In this document: in pieces, positions 1 through 8,480 of the stretch
Numbering within the stretch: the stretch's first letter is position 1
Layout of the letters: every line of letters starts with the position of its first letter
DNA from: Aureivirga sp. CE67
GTDB taxonomy: Bacteria > Bacteroidota > Bacteroidia > Flavobacteriales > Flavobacteriaceae
Assembly: GCF_015767245.1 (NCBI RefSeq)
Contig: NZ_JADOTV010000022.1
Coordinates: 1-64,000, forward strand
Length of the DNA stretch: 64,000 nucleotides
Direction: 5' to 3'
Position numbers and translations under genes: made by a program
The notes under the pieces: model-generated
Seen by the model: the letters and a program-made list of their open reading frames with translations, nothing else
Databases searched by the model: none
What the model was told of the DNA's origin: nothing

Positions 1-92
1 TTTCAAAACTTTTTTAAAAATTATTTTTTCAACCTTGTTTTAGAACTTTTTGCTGCTACAAACGCCGTTGCCTTTGTTTGTTTTAGCGGATG

Positions 93-123
93 CAAATGTA
101 CGTGAATTATTCGTTCCTGCAAG
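93..123 (-). promoter_or_regulatory. Bacteroidota-type promoter, reading off the left edge
   Basis: On the minus strand a perfect -7 element TACATTTG (93-100) lies 19 nt downstream of CTTG (120-123), close to the TTTG-N19-TAnnTTTG consensus. Downstream there is no start codon context; instead an A/T-tract region (1-40) ends in TTTTG, as if a second promoter followed. Tandem promoters with A-tracts are typical of rRNA operons, so a stable-RNA operon beyond the edge is a reasonable guess but is not seen. Confidence 0.4.
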
Positions 124-206
124 TGTTTTTATGAAGTTTTTGCATTTATTTTTGATTGTTTTTGGAGAGGGTTTGGTTTTCAGTGGGTTGGGTGTGAAAA
201 AATTTA

Positions 207-240
207 ACCACCCCCTACCCCTCCTTTAAAAGGAGGGGAG
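207..240. repeat. Short palindromic intergenic repeat (R3 family)
   Basis: An ACCCC-rich flank followed by CCCCTCC-TTTAAA-GGAGGGG. It is a degenerate member of the family seen at 1554-1584, 26091-26125, 28691-28719 and 48605-48635, each with a CCCCT...AGGGG hairpin next to a C-rich flank. Confidence 0.6.
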
Positions 241-373
241 TTTTTATATTCGCTTTGCTTATATATTATATTGTGGGTTTTAGTTTTTAGCTTCGCTCAG
301 CCGTCTGTTTATTGTGTTTTGGAAGATGTACTTATTATATAATAGGTGGTACTATTATAATGTATTTGTTTTT

Positions 374-540
374 TGCGTTAGGGATTGGAGTGGTTAGCTT
401 TTGTTTTTCAAAAATTAGAAGTTCTTGGGAAACGGAGGCGACCAACGGAAGCCAACGGATGACCAAGAAATTCTTTTTTTGAAGAACAAAACTAAAAACG
501 GAAAGCCCGACCCGAATTTTTAACGAAGGGGAACGCCCAA
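374..540 (-). repeat. Mosaic intergenic repeat (R1 type)
   Basis: About 167 bp beginning GCGTTAGGGATT and ending GGGGAACGCCC. It is nearly identical to 22870-23034. The ends are the reverse complement of those of the element at 25885-25985, so it belongs to the same family in opposite orientation but with a different central hairpin. It has no coding capacity. Confidence 0.8.
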
Positions 541-774
541 ATTTTAATTATATATAATAAAGGTATTATCTTTTTGAAATTTGTGAGAATATTTTAATTA
601 TTTTGAATCACAACTCTAGCCTGTTTCGAAAGTAGGGTTGACAAGTTCTGTTTTTATTTATCAATTTATGATTATCGCTAGTGCGAGTTTATAAACATGA
701 TCTCATAAATATTAAAAGTAATGGGCACACTTTATAAAAGTCGCTAGGTTTTCAATTAAAAAATTGTGTGTATT

Positions 775-1485
775 CTACTTCAAACTCTCTAAATATTCTA
801 AAACTTGTTTTTTATAACTTGCTCCTATTGGTAATTCTTTGTCATTTATTTCAATATCATTTGTGGTAAAAGCAGTTATTTTAGAGCAATTCACAATATA
901 AGATCTGTGGATTCTTAGAAAATTATGATTTTCTAACTTTTGCTCAATATCGCTGATTTTATATTTAGAAACAATCCTTTTGGAATCAGTGTATACAGAA
1001 ATATAATCTTTCAAGCTTTCGATATAAGAAATTGTCTGTACAGAAGCTTTGTGGTATTTATTCCCAGATTTTAGTAAAACAAAATCTTCTTCTTTTTTAT
1101 TTTCTTGTGTAATAGTTTTTGAAGTGACTGATGTAGAAAGTCGAGAATATTTTTCAATCGCTTGAAAGAATCTCTGAAACGTGATTGGCTTCAAAAGATA
1201 ATCTACAACTTCTAGTTCATAGCTTTCAATGGCATAATCTCGATAAGCTGTAGTGAAAATCGTTTTCGGAGGATTTTTCAGAGAGCGTAAAAAGTCAACC
1301 CCAGTAATATTGGGCATTTGTATATCCAAAAACAGTAAATCCACCTCTTTTGTTTGTAAAACTTCGAATGCTTTCATGGCATTATTACAAGTTGCTACAA
1401 CTTCTATGTTTTCTAATTGAGATGTATGATTTTCTATCAAACGAATCGCTAAAGGTTCGTCATCGACTATTACACATTTTATCAT
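775..1485 (-). CDS. LytTR-family response regulator
   Basis: Two-component response regulator of 236 residues. The N-terminal receiver domain (about 1-120) shows the acidic pair D8/D9, the phospho-acceptor D54 in the LDIQMP motif and K99 in LLKP. The C-terminal part (about 130-236) is a LytTR DNA-binding domain. It lies 129 bp downstream of the LytS-type histidine kinase on the same strand, its presumed partner; the gap contains an R3 repeat. The signal sensed and target genes are unknown; the divergent outer-membrane gene beyond the kinase is a candidate target by position only. Confidence 0.93.
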   Translation of the reverse strand: MIKCVIVDDEPLAIRLIENHTSQLENIEVVATCNNAMKAFEVLQTKEVDLLFLDIQMPNITGVDFLRSLKNPPKTIFTTAYRDYAIESYELEVVDYLLKPITFQRFFQAIEKYSRLSTSVTSKTITQENKKEEDFVLLKSGNKYHKASVQTISYIESLKDYISVYTDSKRIVSKYKISDIEQKLENHNFLRIHRSYIVNCSKITAFTTNDIEINDKELPIGASYKKQVLEYLESLK

Positions 1486-1553
1486 TTATTATTTTTTTAA
1501 AATCTGGTTTTTCTTTTAGTTTATTTTTGATGTTTTTTGAGTTGTATTTCTTA

Positions 1554-1584
1554 ACACACCCCTAGCCCCTCTCGAGAGGGGAAT
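1554..1584. repeat. Short palindromic intergenic repeat (R3 family)
   Basis: CACACCCCTAG flank followed by the perfect palindrome CCCCTCTCGAGAGGGG (1566-1581). It lies between the kinase stop codon and the response regulator start, and is almost identical to 28691-28719. Confidence 0.8.
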
Positions 1585-1614
1585 AATTTCTTGGTGGCTG
1601 AACGGAATCGAAGT

Positions 1615-2688
1615 TTAATTTGAGCCCAACTCTAACTTTACAGTAAATAATGATTTTCCTTTAATTATTTCAAGATTATAATTATTTGGATAAATCAAAT
1701 CTAATTGTTTTCGGATATTTAATAAACCTATGGAATTTTTATTCTCTGGTAAAGTTTTCGATTCTGAAATAGTATTTGAAATCTGAAAATCGATTCTAGA
1801 ATTTTCTGATTTTAATAAAATTCTAATTTTCGGTGAACCACTATCCTCCCCTGCTCCATGCTTAAAAGCATTTTCTACCAAAGAAAGTAAAATCAAAGGA
1901 GCTATGGAAACTGGTTGTTTTATTTCTTTATCAAAGATTACTTCTAGTCTTTCGTCGTATCGAAGTTTTTCTAGAGAGATATAATTTTCTAGCAAAGTAA
2001 TTTCCGAACTTATTGGAACAATTTCACTATTACATCGATATAAAATATGATCCAAAATAGCAGATAATTTCTCAATCACTTCAGGGATCTTCGGTGATTT
2101 TTCAATTGCTAGAAGATAAATATTATTTAAAGTATTAAACAGAAAATGTGGATTTAATTGCGACTTTAAAGCATTTAGTTCTGCAATAGATTTTTCTTTT
2201 TCTAAATTATTTCTTCGTTCTTCATTTTTTTTGAAATACAAAACAAACTTCATAAAAAGAAACATAAATACTGGTAAATAAATGGCAGGAAAATATTTGA
2301 TTACTAAAATTTTCCAATCTGTCAGAATTTCCCAAATAGATTCTTGTTCAAATTCTCCTTGTCTTACTAAAGTCTCTGCTACATGCACCATTAAAATTCG
2401 ACCATAAGCAGAAATAATATATAAACTTGATATAGAAAGAGAATAAAAAAGAAAATATCTCTTCTGTAAGTATAGATAAGGAATTGCAAAAAGATATAAA
2501 AAATAAGCACCGACTATAGAAGGAAGTAATGTTGATAAAGAGTAAACTAAAATACTTAAAAAAGGTTCATCACTATATATTCCAAAAAATTTTAATACAT
2601 CTAAAAAATACACACAAACCCAAAATAGAATATCTACCATCCATTTTGATTTTGTGAGTTTATTAAAAATTTCTGTTTGTTTATTCAT
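1615..2688 (-). CDS. LytS/YehU-type sensor histidine kinase
   Basis: Membrane sensor kinase of 357 residues. The first 150 or so residues contain four hydrophobic membrane segments. A short helical linker follows, then the His_kinase domain with the phospho-acceptor histidine in QLNPHFLFN (around residue 180) and an ATP-binding N-box LVENAFKHG. This is the class that pairs with LytTR regulators, and the next gene downstream encodes one. No extracellular sensor domain is present, so any signal would have to be sensed within or through the membrane. Confidence 0.93.
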   Translation of the reverse strand: MNKQTEIFNKLTKSKWMVDILFWVCVYFLDVLKFFGIYSDEPFLSILVYSLSTLLPSIVGAYFLYLFAIPYLYLQKRYFLFYSLSISSLYIISAYGRILMVHVAETLVRQGEFEQESIWEILTDWKILVIKYFPAIYLPVFMFLFMKFVLYFKKNEERRNNLEKEKSIAELNALKSQLNPHFLFNTLNNIYLLAIEKSPKIPEVIEKLSAILDHILYRCNSEIVPISSEITLLENYISLEKLRYDERLEVIFDKEIKQPVSIAPLILLSLVENAFKHGAGEDSGSPKIRILLKSENSRIDFQISNTISESKTLPENKNSIGLLNIRKQLDLIYPNNYNLEIIKGKSLFTVKLELGSN

Positions 2689-2915
2689 TTTGTCTGTTTT
2701 TCCAATTTCAAAATTAATGGTTATTATTTTCTTTTTTTTTCAGAACGATGAATTAAGCAAAAAAAAGGATGAATACATACAAACTGTCGACAAATTTTTG
2801 TTTTGAATTTATTTTCAGTTTTGGACGATTATAATTGTCTGTTTGTCGACTCTTTCCCATTCGTTTTTCTATTTATTTCACATTTGCATCAGTCAAACGA
2901 GAAAAAAACTTAGAC

Positions 2916-5276
2916 ATGAACTATAAAATATTACCATTAATTTTTGCACTTTTTCTGAGCAGTTTACTTTTTGCACAGAAAAATAATGTAACAATTCAAG
3001 GAAAAATTGTTGAGAAAACATCGCAACAACCTTTGGAGATTGCTACTGTTACGATTTTGAATTATAATAATGAAACAATTATTACTGGAGGTGTAACAGA
3101 TGAAAAAGGGGAATTTAAATTCAGAATTCCTTCAGGAACCTATGATATTAAAATTGAATATTTAGCTTTTAAAGATGTTTTTATTGATGATAGAAAAATT
3201 GATAAGAACACTACTTTAGAAACTATTTTGATGGAAGAAGATCATCAGCAACTAGATGCCGTAGAAATCACTGCTGAAAAATCTACTGTTGAATATAAAT
3301 TAGATAAAAAAGTTTTCAATGTTGGAAAAGATATTATTTCAAAATCTGGTTCGGCAATTGATATTTTAGAAAATGTACCTTCAGTTGGAGTGGATGTAGA
3401 AGGAAATGTAAGTTTACGTGGAAATTCAGGGGTAAATATCCTAATAAATGGAAAACCATCTGTATTGACTTCCAACGGAGGTTTAGATCAAATTCCTTCT
3501 GAGAATATTGCAAAAATTGAAGTGATTACAAATCCTTCTGCAAAATATGAATCACAAGGAACTGCTGGGATTATCAATATTATTTTAAAGAAAAATAAAA
3601 AATCTGGTTTGGCAGGTTCTGTAAAAGTAGAAGGAGGAATTCCTGAAAATAGCGGAATTAATTTTAATGTAAATTACAAAACACAAAAGTTTAATATTTT
3701 CACGAATTTACGTTATCGCTCACAAACTTATGACCCAAGAGAATCTTTTGAAAGAACAAATTTTGAGAATGGAATTCCTGTTAGTTTTCAAAATTTAGAT
3801 ACCGATTTGGAAAGAAGCAGATCTAACTACAATATTTATTTTGGAGGAGATTATTATTTCAACGACAAAAACACACTTTCACTAACTTATACTAGAAATC
3901 ACAACGAGAATGAGAGAAACAATACATTCCTTTTTTCTTCTTTAGACCAAAACAAAGAAATAATTGATACGTATAGAAGAATTGAAAAATATGAAGAACC
4001 ACAAACTTACAACCAATTAGAAATTGATTATTTAAAAACTTTTGATAAAAAAGGGAAAAAACTTCGTATGAATCTAGAATATGATTTCTGGAATGATGAT
4101 GAGAACGAATCGATCACAGCACAGATTATTGAACCTTTAAATCCAGAAGTAGATTATATTTCGAGTAGAGATATTGAAAGTAGTAAAGATTTATATTTCC
4201 AAACAGATTTTGAAACACCAATTGGAGAAAAAGGAGGAATCGAAACTGGAGTTCGTGGGCAATATCGTAGAATTCGTAGTAATTATAACGTAATGGATAA
4301 TGGAGAATTGGTAGATCAATTCACGAATCTTTTCAAATATAACGAAGGAATTTACGGAGCATATGTGCAGTATAAAAACAGTAAAAACAAGTTTAAATAC
4401 ATGCTTGGTTTAAGAACTGAAATCACAAACATTGAAATTTTGGACCACAAAAATATCTTTGACCAAACAAAAAACTATATCAATCTTTTCCCAACAGTTC
4501 ATTTGACTTATAATTTTTCTGAAAAAAGTAATATACAATTGAGCTATAGTAAGCGTATTTCTAGACCACGATTTTGGCAATTAAATCCTTTTGGAGGAAT
4601 TGCAAATAACCAAGCTATTTATGGAGGAAATCCAGATTTAGATCCGATGTACACAAATGTTTTTGAGCTTGGACAACTTTGGAGAATTGGAAAAATTCAA
4701 GTAAATCCTTCTGTTTATTTCCAACACACAACAGACTTTGTAAGCTTTATCACCACAGAATTACCTGATGGAAAATTATTTTCTACACCAGTAAATTTGG
4801 ACAAAGAAGACAGAATTGGAGCAGAGATTTCTATCAATTATAGTCCTGTAAAATGGCTAAGACTTTCAACAGATTTTAATTATTATTATTTCAACCAAAC
4901 TGGAGATTATCAAAATGTTTCCTATAGTTCTAAAAACGATAGTTGGTCTTCAAAAATCAATGCTCGTATGCGTTTACCAAAGAAATTCTCTTTACAGATT
5001 TCTTCTACTTTCGACGGAAAAAAGGAAAATGCGCAAACTACTGTAGATGCTTTGTCTTGGACAAGCTTAGGTTTAAACAAAGATTTCTTGGATGATAAAA
5101 TGTCTTTCTCACTTTCTGTTTACAACATTTTTGACTCAAGAATTGAAAAAAGATATGTAACCGGAGAAAATTTCCAGATAAATTACAATCAAACAAATAG
5201 CGGAAGAAGAATTCGTGCAAGTTTAACTTATAGATTTAACCGTAAGAAAAACGAAAGAGATAGATTACCAGATTAA
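2916..5276 (+). CDS. TonB-receptor-like outer-membrane beta-barrel protein
   Basis: Outer-membrane protein of 786 residues. It has a signal peptide ending FAQ, a CarboxypepD_reg-like Ig domain (about 25-110), a plug domain carrying NVPSVGVD and SLRGNSGV motifs (about 115-220), and a large OMP_b-brl_3 beta-barrel to the C-terminus. The frame stays open upstream to an ATG at 2835, but the start at 2916 directly begins the signal peptide and is preferred. Such proteins often transport or bind a ligand at the surface; the substrate cannot be told. It is divergent from the LytS/LytTR pair and ends in an intrinsic terminator. Confidence 0.88.
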   Translation: MNYKILPLIFALFLSSLLFAQKNNVTIQGKIVEKTSQQPLEIATVTILNYNNETIITGGVTDEKGEFKFRIPSGTYDIKIEYLAFKDVFIDDRKIDKNTTLETILMEEDHQQLDAVEITAEKSTVEYKLDKKVFNVGKDIISKSGSAIDILENVPSVGVDVEGNVSLRGNSGVNILINGKPSVLTSNGGLDQIPSENIAKIEVITNPSAKYESQGTAGIINIILKKNKKSGLAGSVKVEGGIPENSGINFNVNYKTQKFNIFTNLRYRSQTYDPRESFERTNFENGIPVSFQNLDTDLERSRSNYNIYFGGDYYFNDKNTLSLTYTRNHNENERNNTFLFSSLDQNKEIIDTYRRIEKYEEPQTYNQLEIDYLKTFDKKGKKLRMNLEYDFWNDDENESITAQIIEPLNPEVDYISSRDIESSKDLYFQTDFETPIGEKGGIETGVRGQYRRIRSNYNVMDNGELVDQFTNLFKYNEGIYGAYVQYKNSKNKFKYMLGLRTEITNIEILDHKNIFDQTKNYINLFPTVHLTYNFSEKSNIQLSYSKRISRPRFWQLNPFGGIANNQAIYGGNPDLDPMYTNVFELGQLWRIGKIQVNPSVYFQHTTDFVSFITTELPDGKLFSTPVNLDKEDRIGAEISINYSPVKWLRLSTDFNYYYFNQTGDYQNVSYSSKNDSWSSKINARMRLPKKFSLQISSTFDGKKENAQTTVDALSWTSLGLNKDFLDDKMSFSLSVYNIFDSRIEKRYVTGENFQINYNQTNSGRRIRASLTYRFNRKKNERDRLPD

Positions 5277-5309
5277 ACTTTTCATTTATTAATTAGATCA
5301 TGTATCAAA

Positions 5310-5339
5310 CCGAATATTCTTAGGAGTATTCGGTTTTTT
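5310..5339 (+). terminator. Intrinsic terminator of the outer-membrane barrel gene
   Basis: Stem CCGAATA (5310-5316) pairs with TATTCGG (5327-5333), followed by six T residues, 34 bp after the stop codon. Confidence 0.85.
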
Positions 5340-5365
5340 GAATTTTATAATTCATCCTACTATTT

Positions 5366-5499
5366 GGAGCTTCCTCCTTCCATTTTAGCTTCGTTACACT
5401 TCGCTAAAAAGCAAGGAGTCGGGCTTTCCGCTATATCTTTTTTGCTAAAATAATTTTATGAAGAGAAGCAAAAAAGGATGCCGCTGCAATCCCTAAGCC
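5366..5499 (+). repeat. Mosaic intergenic repeat (R2 type)
   Basis: About 134 bp starting GGAGCTTCCTCC and ending GCAATCCCTAAGCC, with a central hairpin formed by TCTTTTTTGCT and AGCAAAAAAGGA. It is highly similar to 8317-8450 and related to 11861-11960 and 25885-25985. It sits between convergent genes. Confidence 0.85.
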
Positions 5500-5529
5500 A
5501 AAAAAAGACCTTTGATTTCTCAAAGGCCT
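5500..5529 (-). terminator. Intrinsic terminator of the DUF1566 operon
   Basis: Read on the minus strand, GGCCTTTGA pairs with TCAAAGGTC (one G-U pair) around a GAAA loop and is followed by seven T residues. Confidence 0.8.
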
Positions 5530-5639
5530 CTTATTTCTTGATAAAAAATATTATCTCAAAACATTAAAAATCAAACATCCCCCAATGCTCTTTTTTATCC
5601 TGTTTTGAGTATTTTTTTTAAATGAAACTTCAACTTAAA

Positions 5640-6560
5640 TTAAAAACGTCTAATTGCTCTAACTGAATAAAGAGTTGAATTAGCAGAAATACCTGTATTA
5701 TTATTTGTAAAGTTAAACCAATGTGATTGAGTTGGTGAACCTGTATCTTGTGAACTTGACCAATAATTAGATGTACTTAACACCGTACCTTCATTATCAG
5801 ATAAAGCAGCATTAATAACATCTAATTGAGGATATATCCAATAATTTAATTCAAACAATGAAGGTAAATACCAATCAGATAATTCATCTTTTTTGTAATT
5901 TGCACAAGCATAAGCAGCGTATGAATTTCCATTTCCTGCTCCTTGATTTGCTATAATTAAAGTTGTATTTCTACTTCCTGCATATAAACCATTAGCATCT
6001 CCCATAGTTCTTGTAGTAGAACCATCATTCCAAGGTAATTGATTTTCTAAATCATCCATTGCAATAACTAAACCGTGCTTTCCTGATGCATCTACATAAA
6101 ATACTATACCTCCTTGTGCAAAATCTCCGATCTCATATTTTACTTCAGAAGCAACTGTTTCAGCTGTTTTAGCATGTAATGCATAAGGAACACTTAATAA
6201 TTGACTAGTACCTGTTATCGTATAGTTAGTTCCTCCTTCCGGATCTATTTCTGTCTTAATAAAATAAGAATCATTTGCCCAATCAATAGAAGTAAAATCT
6301 CCACTTACCAAAGTTCCTGCTCCAATTTCTAAAGATACCAATCCATTGACATTTGTAGGCAGTGTTTGAGTTTCTACATATACTGCAGTCCCGGCCGAAC
6401 TTGTTTTAAGAATACTAATTTGCATTCCTACAATTTCATCTGATAATAATGCATTATCCGCATCTCTTATTACTGCTTGGTAACTTATTTTTTCTGGACT
6501 CTGTGCCCAAACATTTGTAGTTAATAATAATGCGACTACTATTTTAAATATTTTTTTCAT
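5640..6560 (-). CDS. Exported DUF1566 (Lcl C-terminal-like) protein
   Basis: Secreted protein of 306 residues with a signal peptide ending VWAQ (1-20). The N-terminal part (about 20-135) matches a segment common in Bacteroidota surface proteins (SYQAVIRDADN, then SVPYALHAKTAE). The C-terminal part (about 150-306) is a DUF1566 domain with the typical DWYLPS, YWSSS and VRAIRRF motifs. The molecular function of DUF1566 is not established. It is translated 6 bp after the T9SS-sorted protein and is probably co-transcribed; the operon ends in a terminator at 5500-5529. Confidence 0.85.
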   Translation of the reverse strand: MKKIFKIVVALLLTTNVWAQSPEKISYQAVIRDADNALLSDEIVGMQISILKTSSAGTAVYVETQTLPTNVNGLVSLEIGAGTLVSGDFTSIDWANDSYFIKTEIDPEGGTNYTITGTSQLLSVPYALHAKTAETVASEVKYEIGDFAQGGIVFYVDASGKHGLVIAMDDLENQLPWNDGSTTRTMGDANGLYAGSRNTTLIIANQGAGNGNSYAAYACANYKKDELSDWYLPSLFELNYWIYPQLDVINAALSDNEGTVLSTSNYWSSSQDTGSPTQSHWFNFTNNNTGISANSTLYSVRAIRRF

Positions 6561-6565
6561 GTTGT

Positions 6566-7039
6566 TTATTTTTTGATGATTTTAAAAGTTTTAACCAATT
6601 GATTGTTTTTCGTAATCTTTAAAAAGTAAATAGCAGCTGGGTGCTTTTCTAAATTAATATTTAAAGATTCACTATTTACCTTTCTATTTTCAATTACATT
6701 TCCTATTACATCAATCAATTGAAAATTTAAATTATCGGTATCTTTAGATTCTAAGACTAAATAATTCTTCGTAGGATTAGGATAAACTGAAAGCTCTAAA
6801 TCAATAGCTATTTCGTTTACATTTATTACAGAAATATCATATGGTTGCTGAACTCCTTGTTCTACACTTCCATTTGTTCCTGTATTAGAAGTATAAACTA
6901 CTTGACCTACAGTGTAACTACTTACACCACCATCTCCTGTTGCTTCACCACCTGATGCAGATGAATTTTCTTGCGCATGTAACCCTCCTAAACCTAAGAG
7001 AATAAATGCCATACATCGTATTGTTTTTTTGTGCTTCAT
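6566..7039 (-). CDS. T9SS type A sorting domain protein
   Basis: Small secreted protein of 157 residues. A signal peptide ends at LHAQ (about residue 22). A short conserved stretch follows (SYTVGQVVYTS, then VEQGVQQPY, about 38-67), which is common to many flavobacterial secreted proteins. The C-terminal 75 residues form a type IX secretion sorting domain (LSVYPNPTKNYL ... YFLKITKNNQLVKTFKIIK). It would cross the outer membrane through the T9SS and be anchored at the surface. There is little mature cargo between the signal and the sorting domain, so it may be a structural or carrier subunit for its DUF1566 neighbour. Confidence 0.88.
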   Translation of the reverse strand: MKHKKTIRCMAFILLGLGGLHAQENSSASGGEATGDGGVSSYTVGQVVYTSNTGTNGSVEQGVQQPYDISVINVNEIAIDLELSVYPNPTKNYLVLESKDTDNLNFQLIDVIGNVIENRKVNSESLNINLEKHPAAIYFLKITKNNQLVKTFKIIKK

Positions 7040-7225
7040 AATTCAATTAATTGTAAATTAATTCTAAAAATTTTTAGCTATTCTTATAATTTATTATATC
7101 ATGCAAACATAAATCATCAGATTTCTCTTAAATACTCCAAACAGATTTATATACCCTCCAATAAGATATTTTAATATAATTTGAATAGTTTTGTAACAAG
7201 TTTATATTAAAACAGAAGTAGAAGT

Positions 7226-8266
7226 ATGACATCAAAACATTTAGACAACTTTTTTTTTAATTTAAAAAGGTACATTGTTACCAAAAAAAATGGTTTTTAT
7301 ATACTTCCTTATGTCGGGAATTCTCCAGAAGTAATGATCAAAAGCTTATCAGGAATTCCATATAATACACATGAACCAGAAAATAATATAATTTCAACAG
7401 ACAACCCATTTACAAAAGGTACTTTTCAATATCAAAAAATCGAAGAAGGATTATGGTTAGTTTTTAATGACTTGTATATAAAAAAGAATATCAGTTATAA
7501 AAAGCTACAAGACCCTAAGTTTCCAAGCGATTATTATAGTCTTTCTTTCAGAATGGATTCAAAAGATAACGATAGTCAAATAATTGATGGACATCAGCTT
7601 AAAAAAAACAAAGGACTGCTATGTAAACCAAAAGCGAAAGCAATTAACTTTTTTTACAAAACCTCCAAAACACGATCATTAATCATTTTTTTCACAGGAG
7701 AATGGCTCGAAAAAAATATTCATAATGAAGCAGATAGTTTCTATAATTCGATCCGATATTTTATTGAATCCGAAAAAGAATCTTTATATATCCCACATTT
7801 CTTTTCCAATACGAATAAAATAAATGAAGAAATTGTAGCAATTTTCACAAAAGAAAAAGAGAGTGCGAATAAAAACAAACTAGAACTTAAAATTAAAACA
7901 TTAGAATTATTGCAATATTTTCTTTTTAAAATTTCGTTAGAAGAAAAAAAGAAAATGACTCCCTTCACAGAAGTTTTATTCCAATATATTTATCAGCCAT
8001 TTCCAGGAATAGATTTCTTAGCAAAAGAATTAGGTATTTCTCCTTCAAAATTAAAAGTCGATTTCAAAAAAGAAACGGGTATGCCAATTTTTCAATATTT
8101 TAGAGAAAAACAAATGGTTTTAGCCAAACAAATGCTAAAAGACGACGAAACTCTCTTAATCAAAAATGTCTCTTACAATTTTGGTTATGAAAATGTCAGC
8201 AAATTCTCCGAAGCTTTTAAAAAATACCACGGACATTTACCCTCTGAAAGAAAATGTTACAGCTAA
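7226..8266 (+). CDS. AraC-family transcriptional regulator
   Basis: Cytoplasmic regulator of 346 residues. The N-terminal 240 residues are a ligand-binding or regulatory region of unknown fold with no membrane segment. The C-terminal part (about 250-345) is an AraC-type double helix-turn-helix (GIDFLAKELGISPSKLK for the first, VSYNFGYENVSKFSEAFKKYHG for the second). It is divergent from the T9SS/DUF1566 pair, so regulation of that pair is plausible but inferred from position only. Confidence 0.88.
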   Translation: MTSKHLDNFFFNLKRYIVTKKNGFYILPYVGNSPEVMIKSLSGIPYNTHEPENNIISTDNPFTKGTFQYQKIEEGLWLVFNDLYIKKNISYKKLQDPKFPSDYYSLSFRMDSKDNDSQIIDGHQLKKNKGLLCKPKAKAINFFYKTSKTRSLIIFFTGEWLEKNIHNEADSFYNSIRYFIESEKESLYIPHFFSNTNKINEEIVAIFTKEKESANKNKLELKIKTLELLQYFLFKISLEEKKKMTPFTEVLFQYIYQPFPGIDFLAKELGISPSKLKVDFKKETGMPIFQYFREKQMVLAKQMLKDDETLLIKNVSYNFGYENVSKFSEAFKKYHGHLPSERKCYS

Positions 8267-8316
8267 TTTCAACTCCTATTTATATCAAATTTTTATTAGA
8301 AAAATTATTTTAATCT

Positions 8317-8450
8317 GGAGCTTCCCCCCTTCCATTTCAGCTTCGTTACACTTCGCTAAAAAGCAAGGAGTCGGGCTTTTCGCTATATCTTTTTTGCTAA
8401 AATAATTTTATGAAGAAAAGCAAAAAAGGATGTCGCTGCAATCCCTAAGC
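8317..8450 (+). repeat. Mosaic intergenic repeat (R2 type)
   Basis: Near-copy of 5366-5499, again lying in a convergent spacer (AraC regulator and comEC). It starts GGAGCTTCCCCC and ends GCAATCCCTAAGC with the same TTTTTTGCT/AGCAAAAAA hairpin. Confidence 0.85.
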
Positions 8451-8480
8451 TGAGAAGATCTACGTAAATAGAAAACCATC

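Larger units (their letters stand above)
1..774. other. Non-coding left flank
   Basis: No gene is visible in this stretch. It holds a candidate minus-strand promoter (93-123), a short palindromic repeat (207-240) and one long mosaic intergenic repeat (374-540). The remainder is AT-rich and shows no reading frame with a recognisable product. The response regulator on the minus strand ends at its right border. Confidence 0.7.
5277..5639. other. Convergent spacer with terminators and a repeat
   Basis: This spacer between convergent genes holds a plus-strand terminator (5310-5339), an R2 mosaic repeat (5366-5499) and a minus-strand terminator (5500-5529). No coding sequence is visible. Confidence 0.8.

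Noticed and set aside
2835-2915. Longer N-terminus for the outer-membrane barrel protein
   Set aside because: The extra 27 residues precede a standard signal peptide that starts at 2916 and would bury it.
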